Source of the DNA: Halorussus litoreus
GTDB taxonomy: Archaea; Halobacteriota; Halobacteria; Halobacteriales; Haladaptataceae
DNA: 61,870 bases
Assembly (NCBI RefSeq): GCF_003382685.1
Contig: NZ_KZ859516.1
Coordinates: forward strand, 1 to 61,870
Reading direction: 5' to 3'
Shown here: positions 45,220-54,139 of the stretch, piece after piece
Position numbering within the stretch: position 1 is the stretch's first letter
Layout of the letters: each line of letters starts with the position of its first letter
Made by a program: the position numbers and the translations under genes
Notes under the pieces: generated by a model
Databases searched by the model: none
The model's input: the letters and a program-made list of their open reading frames with translations, nothing else
What the model was told of the DNA's origin: nothing

Positions 45220-46005
45220 TCACCCGCCGACCCACGGAATCACCGCGACGAAGACACCCAGGGCCGTGAGAACGCCGCCGAACCCGAGATAGACGAGGCC
45301 GCTCCGTTTGCCTTCGCGGATCAACTCCTCCTCGGACTTGTCCGAGAGGACGAAGTCGCCTGACTCGGTCGGCTCGTCGATGACGAAGTTGCGCTCGCCC
45401 CACTCGGACTCGGCCTCTCGGGCCGCGCCCAACACGTAGACCTCTTCGCCCGGTTCGATCATCCCCTCCGAGTAGCGGCGGCGCTCACCGAAGCTCAACG
45501 GCCCGACGTCGTACCGCGACGCCTCCTGTATCGCAGCCTCGGCTTCGAGATACTGCCTGATCTGCTCGGACGGTTCGTCCCCGCTTCCGACCTTCGTCTT
45601 CGCCTGTTCGACGTTCAACTCCCCGTCGGCCGGGAGTTCGATCCGTACCTCGCCGGTCCCGTCGTCCACGACCATCGACACAGTCGTGCGGTCCTCGTGT
45701 TTCGTCTCCCAGCTCCCGCCACCTTGGCCACTGCTCTCCCACTCCTCCATCTCCACGTACGTTGCCAGCGCGTCCTGCTTGGTAATCGGCGACTCCACGA
45801 CGTTCGCGTCGTCTGCCGGTCGAGCCGTTCCCTTGACCTCGACCGTTCCGGATTCGAGGTCACGGATTGCGGTCGTCTCCGTGTCGTCGATGCGCTCGGT
45901 TTGGGCCCGCTCTACGCGACCTTTGTTCATCGTGTAGAGGCCAGTGACCACGAAGACCAGACTGAATCCTGATATGGCGATATTCTCGAGCAAGCCCTGA
46001 ACCAT
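45220..46005 (-). CDS. GIDE-domain membrane protein
   Basis: 261 aa from the ATG at 46005, the first sensible start after the upstream AT-rich gap. One N-terminal and one C-terminal membrane helix bracket a GIDE-type domain (VEVKGTARPADDANVVESPITKQDALATY; GMIEPGEEVYVLGAA). The domain is known from eukaryotic MUL1/GIDE E3 ligases but there is no RING here. Function in archaea unknown. Confidence 0.75.
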   Translation of the reverse strand: MVQGLLENIAISGFSLVFVVTGLYTMNKGRVERAQTERIDDTETTAIRDLESGTVEVKGTARPADDANVVESPITKQDALATYVEMEEWESSGQGGGSWETKHEDRTTVSMVVDDGTGEVRIELPADGELNVEQAKTKVGSGDEPSEQIRQYLEAEAAIQEASRYDVGPLSFGERRRYSEGMIEPGEEVYVLGAAREAESEWGERNFVIDEPTESGDFVLSDKSEEELIREGKRSGLVYLGFGGVLTALGVFVAVIPWVGG

Positions 46006-46149
46006 CGTTGCAGGTAAATTTTCGGGTACGCGATAAAAATCTGGTGTCACGGCCGGGGGTCGTATTCGAGTTCGGCATTCGAGGACGCGGAGTTCCGTCG
46101 TTCCGGGAACCCGAGTTTTACGTGGGTACGGGCAATCTATCACCACGAA

Positions 46150-47820
46150 ATGCTTTCCGCACGCGGCTCGCTGCTCACCATCGACGTCGGCGAGCGCGAG
46201 GCACACACGGAGGATATCGACGACGGACTGGCGTCGTTCGTCGGCGGCCGAGGCGTCGCGACCAAGCTCGCGCACGACCGCGTTCCGTTCGACGCCGACC
46301 CGCTCGGACCGGAGAACAGACTGTACTTCTCGTCGGGACCGCTCCAGCAGTCCCGGATGAGCTTTACAGGGCGGATGAACGCGACCGCGGTGTCACCGCT
46401 GTCTGACGGCATCCGGTCGACCAACGCCGGCGGGTTCCTCTCGCGGAACTTCGTCGCGACCGGTCACCCCGTGGTCGAGATCGTGGGCGAGAGCGACGAC
46501 CTGCTCGCGGTCCACGTCGACGACGAGGGCGTCGAGTTCGAGGAAGTTCCAGAGTTGGTCGGCGCGACCGTTCCGGAGACCAGCGAGTACGTGGACGGCG
46601 TACACGATCTCGGTTCCGAACATCTCGTGACCGCGGGCCCCGCGGGCGAGAACGAGGTCCGGTACGCCTCGATCATGACCTCCGACACGCGAGCGTTCGG
46701 GCGCGGGGGTCTCGGCGCGGTGATGGGCGCGAAGGGCGTCAAATGCGTGAGCTTCGACGGCGACTCCGCGCCCGACGTGGCGATTCCGGACGTACAGATG
46801 GAGATCCACCGCGACGCCGCCCAGAGCGACGACTCGATGAAGCGACAGGGGACGACCGGCAGCACCGAGTTCATCAACGACGAGTTCTCGCTGCCGACCC
46901 GGTACTTCGCGGAGATGTCGTTCGAGCACGTCGCGGACATCGGTGGCGACGCCGTCGAGGCGAAAAAGTACAAACGCGGGACCTGCTCGCAGTGCGCGTT
47001 CGGTTGCAAGCTCCCGACGCGCGACGAGGAGACCGGTCTCGAAACCGAAGGCCCGGAGTTCGAGACCGTCTTCTCGTTCGGCAGCTGCGCGGGGGTCGGG
47101 GACATCGTGGACGTGATGAAGTCCAACGACCTCTGCGACCGACTCGGCCTCGACACCATCTCGGCCGGCGTCACCATCTCGGCGTACCTCGCCAGCGAGG
47201 ACGAGTTCGGGAACGCCGACCTCGTCCACGACCTGGTCGAGAAGATCGCCCGCCGCGAGGGCGTCGGCGACCTGCTCGCGGAAGGCGTCGACCGGTGCCA
47301 CGACGAACTCGGCGTCGAGAACTGGTCGTCGAAGGGATTGGAGTTCGCGGCTCACGACGGGCGGGCCATCAACGGTCAGGGGCTGAGCTACGCCACTTCG
47401 AACAGCGGGGCGGACCACATGTACTCGGAGATCCTCGGCGACGAGTACTCGGGCGAACTCGACCCCGTGGGTCTCGACGGGAAGGCGTCTCACCTCGTGG
47501 CGTCCGAGAACGCGGCCGCGTTCAAGGACAGCGGCGTGGTCTGTGCGTTCTCCAGCAGTTACGTCGGCGAGGAACGTCTCGAAGCGCTGTTCGACGCTCC
47601 GTACGAGGACCTGCTCGCGGTCGGCGACCGGGTCGTCGAACTGGAGCGACACTTCAACAACCAACGGGGCTTCGACCGGAGCGACGACGATCTGCCGTAC
47701 GACCTCCCGGACTTCGAGCGGGCGCTCGACGACTACTACGAGGCTCGTGGCTGGAACGCCGACGGGACGGTGCCCGAGGGCCGGATTGCGGGTGACGCGG
47801 ACGCGGCGGGTGCGGACTAA
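46150..47820 (+). CDS. Aldehyde ferredoxin oxidoreductase family protein
   Basis: 556 aa; tungsten-pterin enzyme family oxidising aldehydes with ferredoxin. N-terminal domain GGRGVATKLAHD, pterin-contact segments and [4Fe-4S] ligands C279, C282, C286 (CSQCAFGC) and C329 (NDLCDRLGLD). Slightly shorter than the usual 600 aa. Convergent with a MoaD-like gene, which could serve the pterin pathway. Substrate not predictable. Confidence 0.9.
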   Translation: MLSARGSLLTIDVGEREAHTEDIDDGLASFVGGRGVATKLAHDRVPFDADPLGPENRLYFSSGPLQQSRMSFTGRMNATAVSPLSDGIRSTNAGGFLSRNFVATGHPVVEIVGESDDLLAVHVDDEGVEFEEVPELVGATVPETSEYVDGVHDLGSEHLVTAGPAGENEVRYASIMTSDTRAFGRGGLGAVMGAKGVKCVSFDGDSAPDVAIPDVQMEIHRDAAQSDDSMKRQGTTGSTEFINDEFSLPTRYFAEMSFEHVADIGGDAVEAKKYKRGTCSQCAFGCKLPTRDEETGLETEGPEFETVFSFGSCAGVGDIVDVMKSNDLCDRLGLDTISAGVTISAYLASEDEFGNADLVHDLVEKIARREGVGDLLAEGVDRCHDELGVENWSSKGLEFAAHDGRAINGQGLSYATSNSGADHMYSEILGDEYSGELDPVGLDGKASHLVASENAAAFKDSGVVCAFSSSYVGEERLEALFDAPYEDLLAVGDRVVELERHFNNQRGFDRSDDDLPYDLPDFERALDDYYEARGWNADGTVPEGRIAGDADAAGAD

Positions 47821-47854
47821 GGGCTGTTGCGGACGAGTGTAGTTTGGCTCACCC

Positions 47855-47906
47855 GTTCGGGCGCGTGCGGCGCGCGCCATTATGGGCGCGCCGCACGCGC
47901 CCGAAC
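47855..47906. terminator. Perfect 21-bp hairpin between convergent genes
   Basis: 47855-47875 and 47886-47906 are exact reverse complements around a 10-nt loop. It lies between the AOR stop and the moaD-like stop and could serve both. A short repeat GGAGGATTTCAGT/GGAAGATTTCAGT follows (47914-47950). Confidence 0.65.
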
Positions 47907-47963
47907 AGCACCGGAGGATTTCAGTTCTCCACGGAAGATTTCAGTATTCGCTGTGCGACGGAT

Positions 47964-48284
47964 TTAGCACGTGCTGTGGCCCGCTCCGCCGTGGATCGGT
48001 GTCACGAAGCTCACCTCGTCGCCGTCCGCCAGGGTCGTCTCGGCGGTCGCGCGCTCGCGGCCGTTCCTGAGCGCGCGCACGCCGTCGCGGACCTCCCCGC
48101 GCCCGGTCAGGATCTCCTCGTCAATATCCGGGTACGCCTCCGCGGCGTCGGCGAGCGCGTCCCCGAGCGTCGCCCCGGCGGGGAGTTCGCGCGTCACCGA
48201 TTTCCGGCCCACCGCGTCGCGGAAGGTGGCGTAGAACTTCAACTCGACGGCAATCGGCTCCTTGGAGTCGCTGGTCGCCGTCAT
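47964..48284 (-). CDS. MoaD/ubiquitin-like protein with residues after Gly-Gly
   Basis: 106 aa from the ATG at 48284. Beta-grasp fold: VELKFYATFRDAVGRKSVTR, then LADGDEVSFVTPIHGG. In MoaD and SAMP proteins the Gly-Gly is the last two residues and is adenylated; here it is followed by AGHSTC before the stop. Either the tail is cut off, as for ubiquitin precursors, or the protein does not act as a sulfur carrier. The neighbouring AOR gene suggests a pterin link. Confidence 0.8.
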   Translation of the reverse strand: MTATSDSKEPIAVELKFYATFRDAVGRKSVTRELPAGATLGDALADAAEAYPDIDEEILTGRGEVRDGVRALRNGRERATAETTLADGDEVSFVTPIHGGAGHSTC

Positions 48285-48344
48285 CAGTTTCGTATGAATC
48301 GTTCCGGCCCGGCGGATTAGTAACCACCGACTGCCCCATCCCCG

Positions 48345-48353
48345 AGATATAAA
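48345..48353 (+). promoter_or_regulatory. TATA box of the thiolase-like gene
   Basis: GATATAAAG lies 25-33 nt upstream of the ATG at 48378, consistent with a leaderless transcript. Confidence 0.55.
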
Positions 48354-48377
48354 GCCCCACTGCGTCTTCGGTCGAGT

Positions 48378-49535
48378 ATGGACCGAGTAGCAATCGTCGG
48401 CGCGTCGATGACGGCGTTCGGCGAGCGCGACGCGTGGCTGCGCGAGTTGCTCGCGCAGGCCGGACGCGAGTGCCTCGCCGACGCCGACGCCGCCCCGACC
48501 GACGTGGAGCATCTGTACGTCTCGAACATGGCCAGCGGCGAGTTCGAGGGCCAGACCGGCGTGCCCAACGCCCTCGCCCACGATCTCGGAGCGATGCCGG
48601 CGTACACCCAGCGGGTCGACCAGACCTCCGCCTCCGGCGGCGCGGGCGTCTACGCCGCGTGGCAGTCGGTGGCATCCGGCGCGAGCGACCTCACCCTGCT
48701 GGTCGGCGGCGAGAAGATGACCCACCGGACTACCACCGAGGCGACGGACGTCATCGCATCGCTCACGCACCCGGTGGAGTACAAGCACGGCGTGACCCTC
48801 CCCTCGTTCGCGGGCCTGACTGCGCGGCGGTACCTCCACGAGTACGACGCGCCCCGCGAGAGTCTGGCGAAGGTCGCGGTGAAGAACCACAAGAACGGGC
48901 TCGACAATCCCCACGCCCAGTTCCGGAAGGCGGTCGACCTCGAAACCGTGATGGAGTCGCCAATCGTCGCGGACCCCCTGCGCCTCTACGACTTCTGCCC
49001 CATCACGGACGGGAGCGCGGCCCTCCTCCTTTGTCCGGAGTCGCTGGCCGACGAGTACGCGCCCGACGACAACTACACCGTCGTCTCGGGCGTGGCGGGC
49101 GCGACCGACACCCACGTCGTCCACGAGCGCGACGACCCGACCGTGATGGGCGGTGCGGTCGAGAGCTCCGAGGAGGCCTACGAGATGGCCGACCGCGAGC
49201 CCGAGGACGTGGACGTCGCGGAGCTCCACGACATGTTCACAATCCTCGAATTCCTCCAGAGCGAGGCGGTCGGCTTCTTCGACCAAGGAGAGGGCTGGAA
49301 GGCCGTCGAGGAGGGCGTCACCGACCGCGACGGCGAGTTGCCCATCAACACCTCCGGCGGTCTCAAGTCGAAGGGGCACCCGCTCGGCGCGAGCGGGGTC
49401 GCACAGATCTACGAACTGCACCAGCAGTTGCTCGGCGAGGCGGGCGACCGGCAGGTCGACTGCGAGGTCGGCCTCGCGTGCAACGTCGGCGGCTTCGGCA
49501 ACTGCGTGACCACCACCATCGTGGAGGAACCCTGA
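48378..49535 (+). CDS. Thiolase-like protein (SCP-x type), Ser at the nucleophile
   Basis: 385 aa. Thiolase fold with KGHPLGASG (His334) and a C-terminal GLACNVGGFGN segment. The position of the acyl-carrying Cys in the CASGG motif is Ser84 (TSASGG). This change recurs, as far as I recall, in haloarchaeal SCP-x-like thiolases paired with DUF35 proteins. It may be a Claisen enzyme using another residue, or a binding scaffold. One nt separates it from the DUF35 gene. Confidence 0.85.
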   Translation: MDRVAIVGASMTAFGERDAWLRELLAQAGRECLADADAAPTDVEHLYVSNMASGEFEGQTGVPNALAHDLGAMPAYTQRVDQTSASGGAGVYAAWQSVASGASDLTLLVGGEKMTHRTTTEATDVIASLTHPVEYKHGVTLPSFAGLTARRYLHEYDAPRESLAKVAVKNHKNGLDNPHAQFRKAVDLETVMESPIVADPLRLYDFCPITDGSAALLLCPESLADEYAPDDNYTVVSGVAGATDTHVVHERDDPTVMGGAVESSEEAYEMADREPEDVDVAELHDMFTILEFLQSEAVGFFDQGEGWKAVEEGVTDRDGELPINTSGGLKSKGHPLGASGVAQIYELHQQLLGEAGDRQVDCEVGLACNVGGFGNCVTTTIVEEP

Positions 49536-49536
49536 G

Positions 49537-49944
49537 ATGAGCCTGAACGCACACCGCTGTCCGAACGACCACCTGACCTACCCCGGTCACGAGCTCTGTC
49601 CCGACTGCGGCGAGGAGCAGACCGACACGATCGACCTGAGCGACGAGACCGCGACGGTCGTGACGTGGACGACCAACACCGCGACGCCGCCGGGCGTCCG
49701 CCAGCCGAACTCGCTCGCAATCGTGGAGTTCGAGGTGAGCGAGGCGCCGAGCGCCTCGGAGAGTCGGACGGAGTCCGACGGCGACGACTCGGTGCGAGCC
49801 ATCGGCCAACTGACGGAGGACGCCGACGTGGAGATCGGCGACGAAGTCCGGCCGGTGTACGCCGAGGAGTTACGCGACCCCGACGCGGGAATCCGGGAGA
49901 AAGCGAGTCAGGAGTGGGACGGGTATCGGTTCGAGCCGGTCTGA
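49537..49944 (+). CDS. DUF35 OB-fold protein with zinc ribbon
   Basis: 135 aa. An N-terminal rubredoxin-like zinc ribbon (CPNDHLTYPGHELCPDCG; ligands CxN...CxxC) precedes an OB fold (EQTDTIDLSDETATVVTW ... VRPVYAEEL). DUF35 proteins form complexes with thiolases and channel acyl-CoA. Operon partner of the thiolase-like gene. Confidence 0.88.
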   Translation: MSLNAHRCPNDHLTYPGHELCPDCGEEQTDTIDLSDETATVVTWTTNTATPPGVRQPNSLAIVEFEVSEAPSASESRTESDGDDSVRAIGQLTEDADVEIGDEVRPVYAEELRDPDAGIREKASQEWDGYRFEPV

Positions 49945-50005
49945 AGCCGTTCGGAGTTCGGCAGACGAGTGCCGACGACCGACTCGTTGGATTCGCTTCC
50001 CCGCG

Positions 50006-51466
50006 TCAGTTCCCGGCTGCCTCGTCGGCGAACGATGCGAGGTCCGCGACGACTGCCTCGGCGACGTGGTTCTGGTCGAAGTATTCCTCGCGGCCCGGTT
50101 TGCCGGAGCCGGGCATGAACAGGTGGTTGAGCTTCGGGTACCGCTGGAACTCGACCGACTCGTCGTCGCCGATGGCGTCACGCCACTGCGCGAAGTCGTC
50201 CTCGACGGTCACCTGATAGTCGCGGCCTCCTTGGAGGATGAGTCGCGCGAGGTCGAGTTCTTGGGCGGTCTCCAGATGGTCGTACTCCCGGAGAGTTCGC
50301 CAGTACTCGTCGCCGCCGAGGTACACCGTCTCCTCGTCGGGGAAGTCGAGCGACCGGATCTGCTCGACGATCCCACGGACCTGCGCCAGTAGCTCCTCCT
50401 CGGCGTCGGTGACCGTCCCGTCGCGTTCGGCGAGATACTGGTTCTGGTCGAGGATCGCCTCGCTCGCGGACCGTGCCAGCGGCGCGAGCATGACGACGCC
50501 GGCGAGATCGCCGTCGCGGGCGGCGATCCGCGGCGCGAGGGTCGCTCCGATGCTGTGCCCGGCGACGATCACGTCGTCGTCCGCGACAGCGTCCGTTCCC
50601 CGGAGGGCGTCGACTGCCGTCAGCGCGTCTTCGGTCACCGCGTCGTCGATGGTGATCTCCGCGAGGTCCACGTCGCAGGCCTGCGTCCGCTTGTCGTAGC
50701 GCAGGACCGCCACACCGCGACTCGCCAGCCCCCACGCCAGATCCTTGTACGGCCTGTTCGGGCCGACGGTTCCGTCGCGGTCACTCGGGCCCTGACCGTG
50801 GACCAACACCACGCCCGGCACATCGGCCGCGCCCTCGGGAACCGTCAGCGTCCCGCCGAGTGAACAGCCGTCGGTCGCGACGAGCGACACCTCGCGCTCG
50901 GTGAACGCCGACTCGTCGGCGTACGACGGTGCCGACCAGTCGGAGGTCCGCGGCCGGATTCGGAAGCCCGTGATGCCGTCCGATCCGAACGACAACACGA
51001 ACTCCGGGCGTGCGCGCTCGAACTCGACGGTCCCGGTGACGACGTGGGAGCCGTCTCGTCTGGTGGTTTCCATTGCGGACAGCGATTGAAACGCACCGCT
51101 CTCCTGCTCCAGTCCGGACCAGACTCGCTCGAGTTGGCTCTGGCTGATCTGGCTGGCCGCGGTCGAGTTGAATCGCTCGTGGGCCGCCTCGAACGACCCG
51201 TCGTCGAGCAGTGCCACGAACTCCCTCGCTCGCCGCTTCAGTTCCTCGGGGTCTGAGGTGGTAGTCGCTTCTTCCGTCTGACTGTCGGTGGTGGTCTCGG
51301 TTCCTGTCTCGGTCGGTGGTAGAGTGGTCTGCGGGGCTGTGGTGCCCGCATCGGTCGTCGCGACCGAATCCTGACCGTCGGTGGTTCCGCCGGACTGACA
51401 GCCGGCGAGCAGGCCGATCAGTCCCGTTCCGGTCGCGCTCAGGAACCTTCGCCGGTCGAGGCTCAT
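50006..51466 (-). CDS. Alpha/beta-hydrolase lipoprotein with N-terminal DUF3887-like domain
   Basis: 486 aa. Tat lipoprotein signal RRRFLSATG with lipobox LLAGC (Cys23). A Thr/Ser-rich spacer (about 28-70) precedes a DUF3887-like domain (about 72-190). The alpha/beta hydrolase domain has HGQGPSDRDG and the nucleophile elbow GHSIGA. Cell-surface esterase or peptidase is likely; substrate unknown. Upstream lie paired palindromes at 51570-51602. Confidence 0.85.
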   Translation of the reverse strand: MSLDRRRFLSATGTGLIGLLAGCQSGGTTDGQDSVATTDAGTTAPQTTLPPTETGTETTTDSQTEEATTTSDPEELKRRAREFVALLDDGSFEAAHERFNSTAASQISQSQLERVWSGLEQESGAFQSLSAMETTRRDGSHVVTGTVEFERARPEFVLSFGSDGITGFRIRPRTSDWSAPSYADESAFTEREVSLVATDGCSLGGTLTVPEGAADVPGVVLVHGQGPSDRDGTVGPNRPYKDLAWGLASRGVAVLRYDKRTQACDVDLAEITIDDAVTEDALTAVDALRGTDAVADDDVIVAGHSIGATLAPRIAARDGDLAGVVMLAPLARSASEAILDQNQYLAERDGTVTDAEEELLAQVRGIVEQIRSLDFPDEETVYLGGDEYWRTLREYDHLETAQELDLARLILQGGRDYQVTVEDDFAQWRDAIGDDESVEFQRYPKLNHLFMPGSGKPGREEYFDQNHVAEAVVADLASFADEAAGN

Positions 51467-51569
51467 GCTGTCACCTCGGGTCGCCCGGCGTCAGGCCGCG
51501 GAACTTCGAACTGCGCCGAACTGGACGATGCGTCATCGTTCGAGGGCTTAGCTGTAACGATCACTGGCC

Positions 51570-51602
51570 GTAAAGCACCCTTTACAGTAAAGAGAACTTT
51601 AC
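51570..51602. promoter_or_regulatory. Two tandem palindromic operators
   Basis: GTAAAG-CACC-CTTTAC (51570-51585) and GTAAAG-AGAA-CTTTAC (51587-51602) are two identical palindromes with different 4-nt spacers, one nt apart. They lie in the divergent gap between the hydrolase gene (start 51466) and the MaoC gene (start 51711). Binding of a dimeric regulator is inferred. Confidence 0.65.
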
Positions 51603-51710
51603 GTCACCAGTTAAACTCTTTGGTATCAGCTATCGCTCGTGTCGGTCGGCCATCCCCCGGGACGCCACGAATCACTGCTTTCAGGAACGTGAGGGCCGAA
51701 CTGGAGACGG

Positions 51711-52091
51711 ATGACGCCACCCCAAGAAGGCGATAGCCGTCGGTTCCAGCGCTGCTTCACGCCCGAGGAGGTCCGGGAGTTCGCGGCCCTCTCGGGCGAC
51801 GAGCAGCCGCGCCATCTCGACCCCGACGAGGACGGCCGACTGCTCGTCCACGGACTGCTCACGGCCACCATGCCCACCAAGATCGGCGGCGATCTGAACG
51901 TGCTCGGTCGCTCGATGGCGTTCGAGTTCCTGAAACCGGTGTACACCGGCGAGACCGTCACCTGCGAGTTGACCATCGAGTCGGTCGTCGAGCGCGAAAC
52001 GCGCTACGACCTCACCGCGTCGGCGACTTGCGAGAACGAGGACGGCGAGACGGTGCTGACCGGGACTGTCGAGGGGCTAGTCGAGAAGTAG
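51711..52091 (+). CDS. MaoC-like hot-dog dehydratase
   Basis: 126 aa, MaoC/(R)-specific hydratase fold with DEQPRHLDPDEDGRLLVHGLLTATMPTKI. The Asp/His hydratase pair (DEQPxHLD and HG) appears present. Acts on enoyl-CoA or related thioesters. Monocistronic and convergent with tatA. Confidence 0.83.
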   Translation: MTPPQEGDSRRFQRCFTPEEVREFAALSGDEQPRHLDPDEDGRLLVHGLLTATMPTKIGGDLNVLGRSMAFEFLKPVYTGETVTCELTIESVVERETRYDLTASATCENEDGETVLTGTVEGLVEK

Positions 52092-52110
52092 CGCGTCGGC
52101 GACGAAGCAG

Positions 52111-52150
52111 CACTCGACCGTCTCTTAGAGCACTCGGCCGTCTCTTAGCG
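52111..52150. repeat. 20-bp tandem duplication at the tatA stop
   Basis: 52111-52130 and 52131-52150 are the same 20 bp with two differences. The unit includes the sequence of the tatA stop codon. Confidence 0.7.
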
Positions 52151-52381
52151 GTCCGCCCGCTCGGTCTCGGTCGGGTCGACCTCGCGCTCGACAGCCTCCG
52201 CGGACTCCCGGATCTCGCGCTCGATGTCCTCGCGGCCTTTCCGGAACTCACCGATAGCTTGGCCGGACGAGCGAGCGAGTTTCGGGAGCTTGTTCGCGCC
52301 GAACAGCAGGACGGCGATGAGCAGGATGATCATCATCTCCATCCCGCCGGGCACCGGGCCGAACAACGGTATCGGGTCCAT
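52145..52381 (-). CDS. tatA: Twin-arginine translocase subunit TatA
   Basis: 78 aa from the ATG at 52381. One helix (about 12-30, MEMMIILLIAVLLFGANKLP) with the FGxxKLP hinge, then an amphipathic helix LARSSGQAIGEFRKG and an acidic tail. Tat is the dominant export route in haloarchaea, and several substrates occur in this window. tatC is not adjacent. Confidence 0.9.
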   Translation of the reverse strand: MDPIPLFGPVPGGMEMMIILLIAVLLFGANKLPKLARSSGQAIGEFRKGREDIEREIRESAEAVEREVDPTETERADR

Positions 52382-52482
52382 GCGGATGGTAGTCGACGGA
52401 CCGCTATCAACTCGTCGCGCCTCCGAAGCCCGACATCTCTTGAATCGATAGATTAACATTGAATCCCGAGAGGCGCTTCAGT

Positions 52483-53061
52483 ATGTTTCCGCCGGGCCAC
52501 TACGGGGTGGCGCTGACGCTGTACGCGGTGGTCGGCTACGCCCTGCTCTCGCGGGGGTACGACAGCGACGCGCTCTACGGTGGCGGCATCGTCCTGGCGT
52601 ACGCGCTGTTCCCGGACGTGGACGGCGACCTCGCGTTTCTGGTCCACCGTGGGGTGACCCACACCCTCTGGTTCGCGGTCGCAGTGGGACTGTTCTGCGT
52701 GCTCGTCGTGGCGTCGTCGCTGTGGCACCGTCCCCGCAGGCAGGCGTTCCGCGGTGCGTGCTGGGCGTTCTTCCTCGGGTCGTTCGCGGTGGTCTCCCAC
52801 CTCCTCGCGGACCTGCTGAACCCGTGGGGCGTGATGCCGGCGTACCCCGTCTCGCCCGCGCTCTACTCGCTGGACGTCGTGCGCGCGACCAACGACGCCG
52901 CGAACTACGCGCTGCTGGCTCTGGGCGTCGGCGCGGCCACGCTCGCGTGGCTGGCGGGGCGACCTGACCGCTCCAGACCGATGCTCCCGGTGCGGATTCT
53001 CGTCAGAACGTACCGGCGACTCCGGGGTGGGGACCCGGAGCGCGAGCGCGTCCCGAAGTAA
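52483..53061 (+). CDS. DUF457-type membrane-bound metal-dependent hydrolase
   Basis: 192 aa from the ATG at 52483 (a TTG at 52459 is rejected). Five or so helices with family metal-ligand-like motifs PPGHYGVAL, FPDVDGDLAFLVHRGVTHT and SHLLADLLNPWG, as in YdjM-type proteins. Substrate unknown. Confidence 0.82.
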   Translation: MFPPGHYGVALTLYAVVGYALLSRGYDSDALYGGGIVLAYALFPDVDGDLAFLVHRGVTHTLWFAVAVGLFCVLVVASSLWHRPRRQAFRGACWAFFLGSFAVVSHLLADLLNPWGVMPAYPVSPALYSLDVVRATNDAANYALLALGVGAATLAWLAGRPDRSRPMLPVRILVRTYRRLRGGDPERERVPK

Positions 53062-53083
53062 CTGACACGAACTGGAATCGAAA

Positions 53084-54139
53084 CTATTCCTCGCCGTCGT
53101 CCGGTGAATCCGCCGACTCGCTCGCATCGCCGTCCTCGCTCGACTTGGAAGTCGCGCCGCTCTCCTCCGAGTCGCGTTCGCCCGATGCGTTCTCGGCGCT
53201 CTCCGGGTCGCTTTCCGCGTTCGTCGAGCCGCTTTCCGCGTTCGCCGAGTCGCTTTCTGCGTTCGTCGAACCGCTTTCCGCGTTCGTCGAGCCCGTGTCT
53301 TCTGCCTCTTTGCGATATTGAATCTCCTCTTTGATCGACCGAAGTTCGGCCTCCACGTCGACCTCGGCGCTGTCGTCCGCGACCTCGCTCTCGGCGTCAC
53401 TTTCTCCATCGCGTCCCCTGTCGCCCTGGTCGGTGAGTTCGATGGTCGTCCCTCCCGGAAGGTCGTCGTCGGATTCCTGCGAGTCCCCGCGCACTCGATC
53501 GCTCTCGCTCTCGTCCGCGCGCTCCTGGCCGCGTTCGCCGCCGCTCGCGCGCTCGCGGTCGTCCGTACGGGGTCGCTCGCGGTCGGCCTCGCGCGCTTGC
53601 TCGCGGGCCTCGTCGACCGCGCTCTCCCCGCGGCTGACTCGGTCGCGGATCTCCCGGTTGATTCGTCGGGCGTCCTCCAGCACGTCACGCGCCTCGTCGT
53701 CGCGGGGCAGGTCGCTTTCGCGGATGGTCGTCTCCACGTCCGCGAGCGCGGATTCGAGCCGGTCGAGCGTGGCTCGGCTGGCGTCGGCGGCCCGGGATTC
53801 GAGCCGGTCGCGCTCCTCGTCGACGACGCTCCGGTCGGGGTCGAGCACGCGAACGACCTGCTGGAGCGCCTTCAGCGCGCGGACGTTGGCCTCCAGCACG
53901 GCGATTGCGGTCGGGATGGCGTACTCACCGGTGAACGACAGCACCTCGCGCGGGGTCGGCGGTCGGGGCAATCCGAGTGGACCCTCGGGGGGACGGCCGA
54001 GTTCGTCCCGGAGCTCCCGGACGCGTGCTTCGAGTTCGGCCACGCGCTCGTCGAGGTCCTCCGGATTGGTCGAATCGGTCGTCGGTCGTCGGTCCGTCCC
54101 ATCACGGCGGTTTCGGCGGTCGTCACGGTCGTCGCTCAT
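53084..54139 (-). CDS. Haloarchaeal coiled-coil/disordered protein
   Basis: 351 aa. Coiled coil DLDERVAELEARVRELRDEL (about 28-48), a compact conserved region PPTPREVLSFTGEYAIPTAIAVLEANVRAL (about 58-90), long helices to about 170, then an acidic disordered tail. The tail has a 7-residue repeat of the type STNAESG/SANAESD encoded by four 21-bp units (53207-53290). Resembles the DUF7547-type family; function unknown. Confidence 0.68.
   Translation of the reverse strand: MSDDRDDRRNRRDGTDRRPTTDSTNPEDLDERVAELEARVRELRDELGRPPEGPLGLPRPPTPREVLSFTGEYAIPTAIAVLEANVRALKALQQVVRVLDPDRSVVDEERDRLESRAADASRATLDRLESALADVETTIRESDLPRDDEARDVLEDARRINREIRDRVSRGESAVDEAREQAREADRERPRTDDRERASGGERGQERADESESDRVRGDSQESDDDLPGGTTIELTDQGDRGRDGESDAESEVADDSAEVDVEAELRSIKEEIQYRKEAEDTGSTNAESGSTNAESDSANAESGSTNAESDPESAENASGERDSEESGATSKSSEDGDASESADSPDDGEE
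53207..53290. repeat. 21-bp in-frame minisatellite, 4 copies
   Basis: Four adjacent 21-bp units, GNCGCTTTCCGCGTTCGTCGA type, starting at 53207, 53228, 53249 and 53270. All keep frame and encode a heptapeptide in the disordered tail of the coiled-coil protein. Confidence 0.85.
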
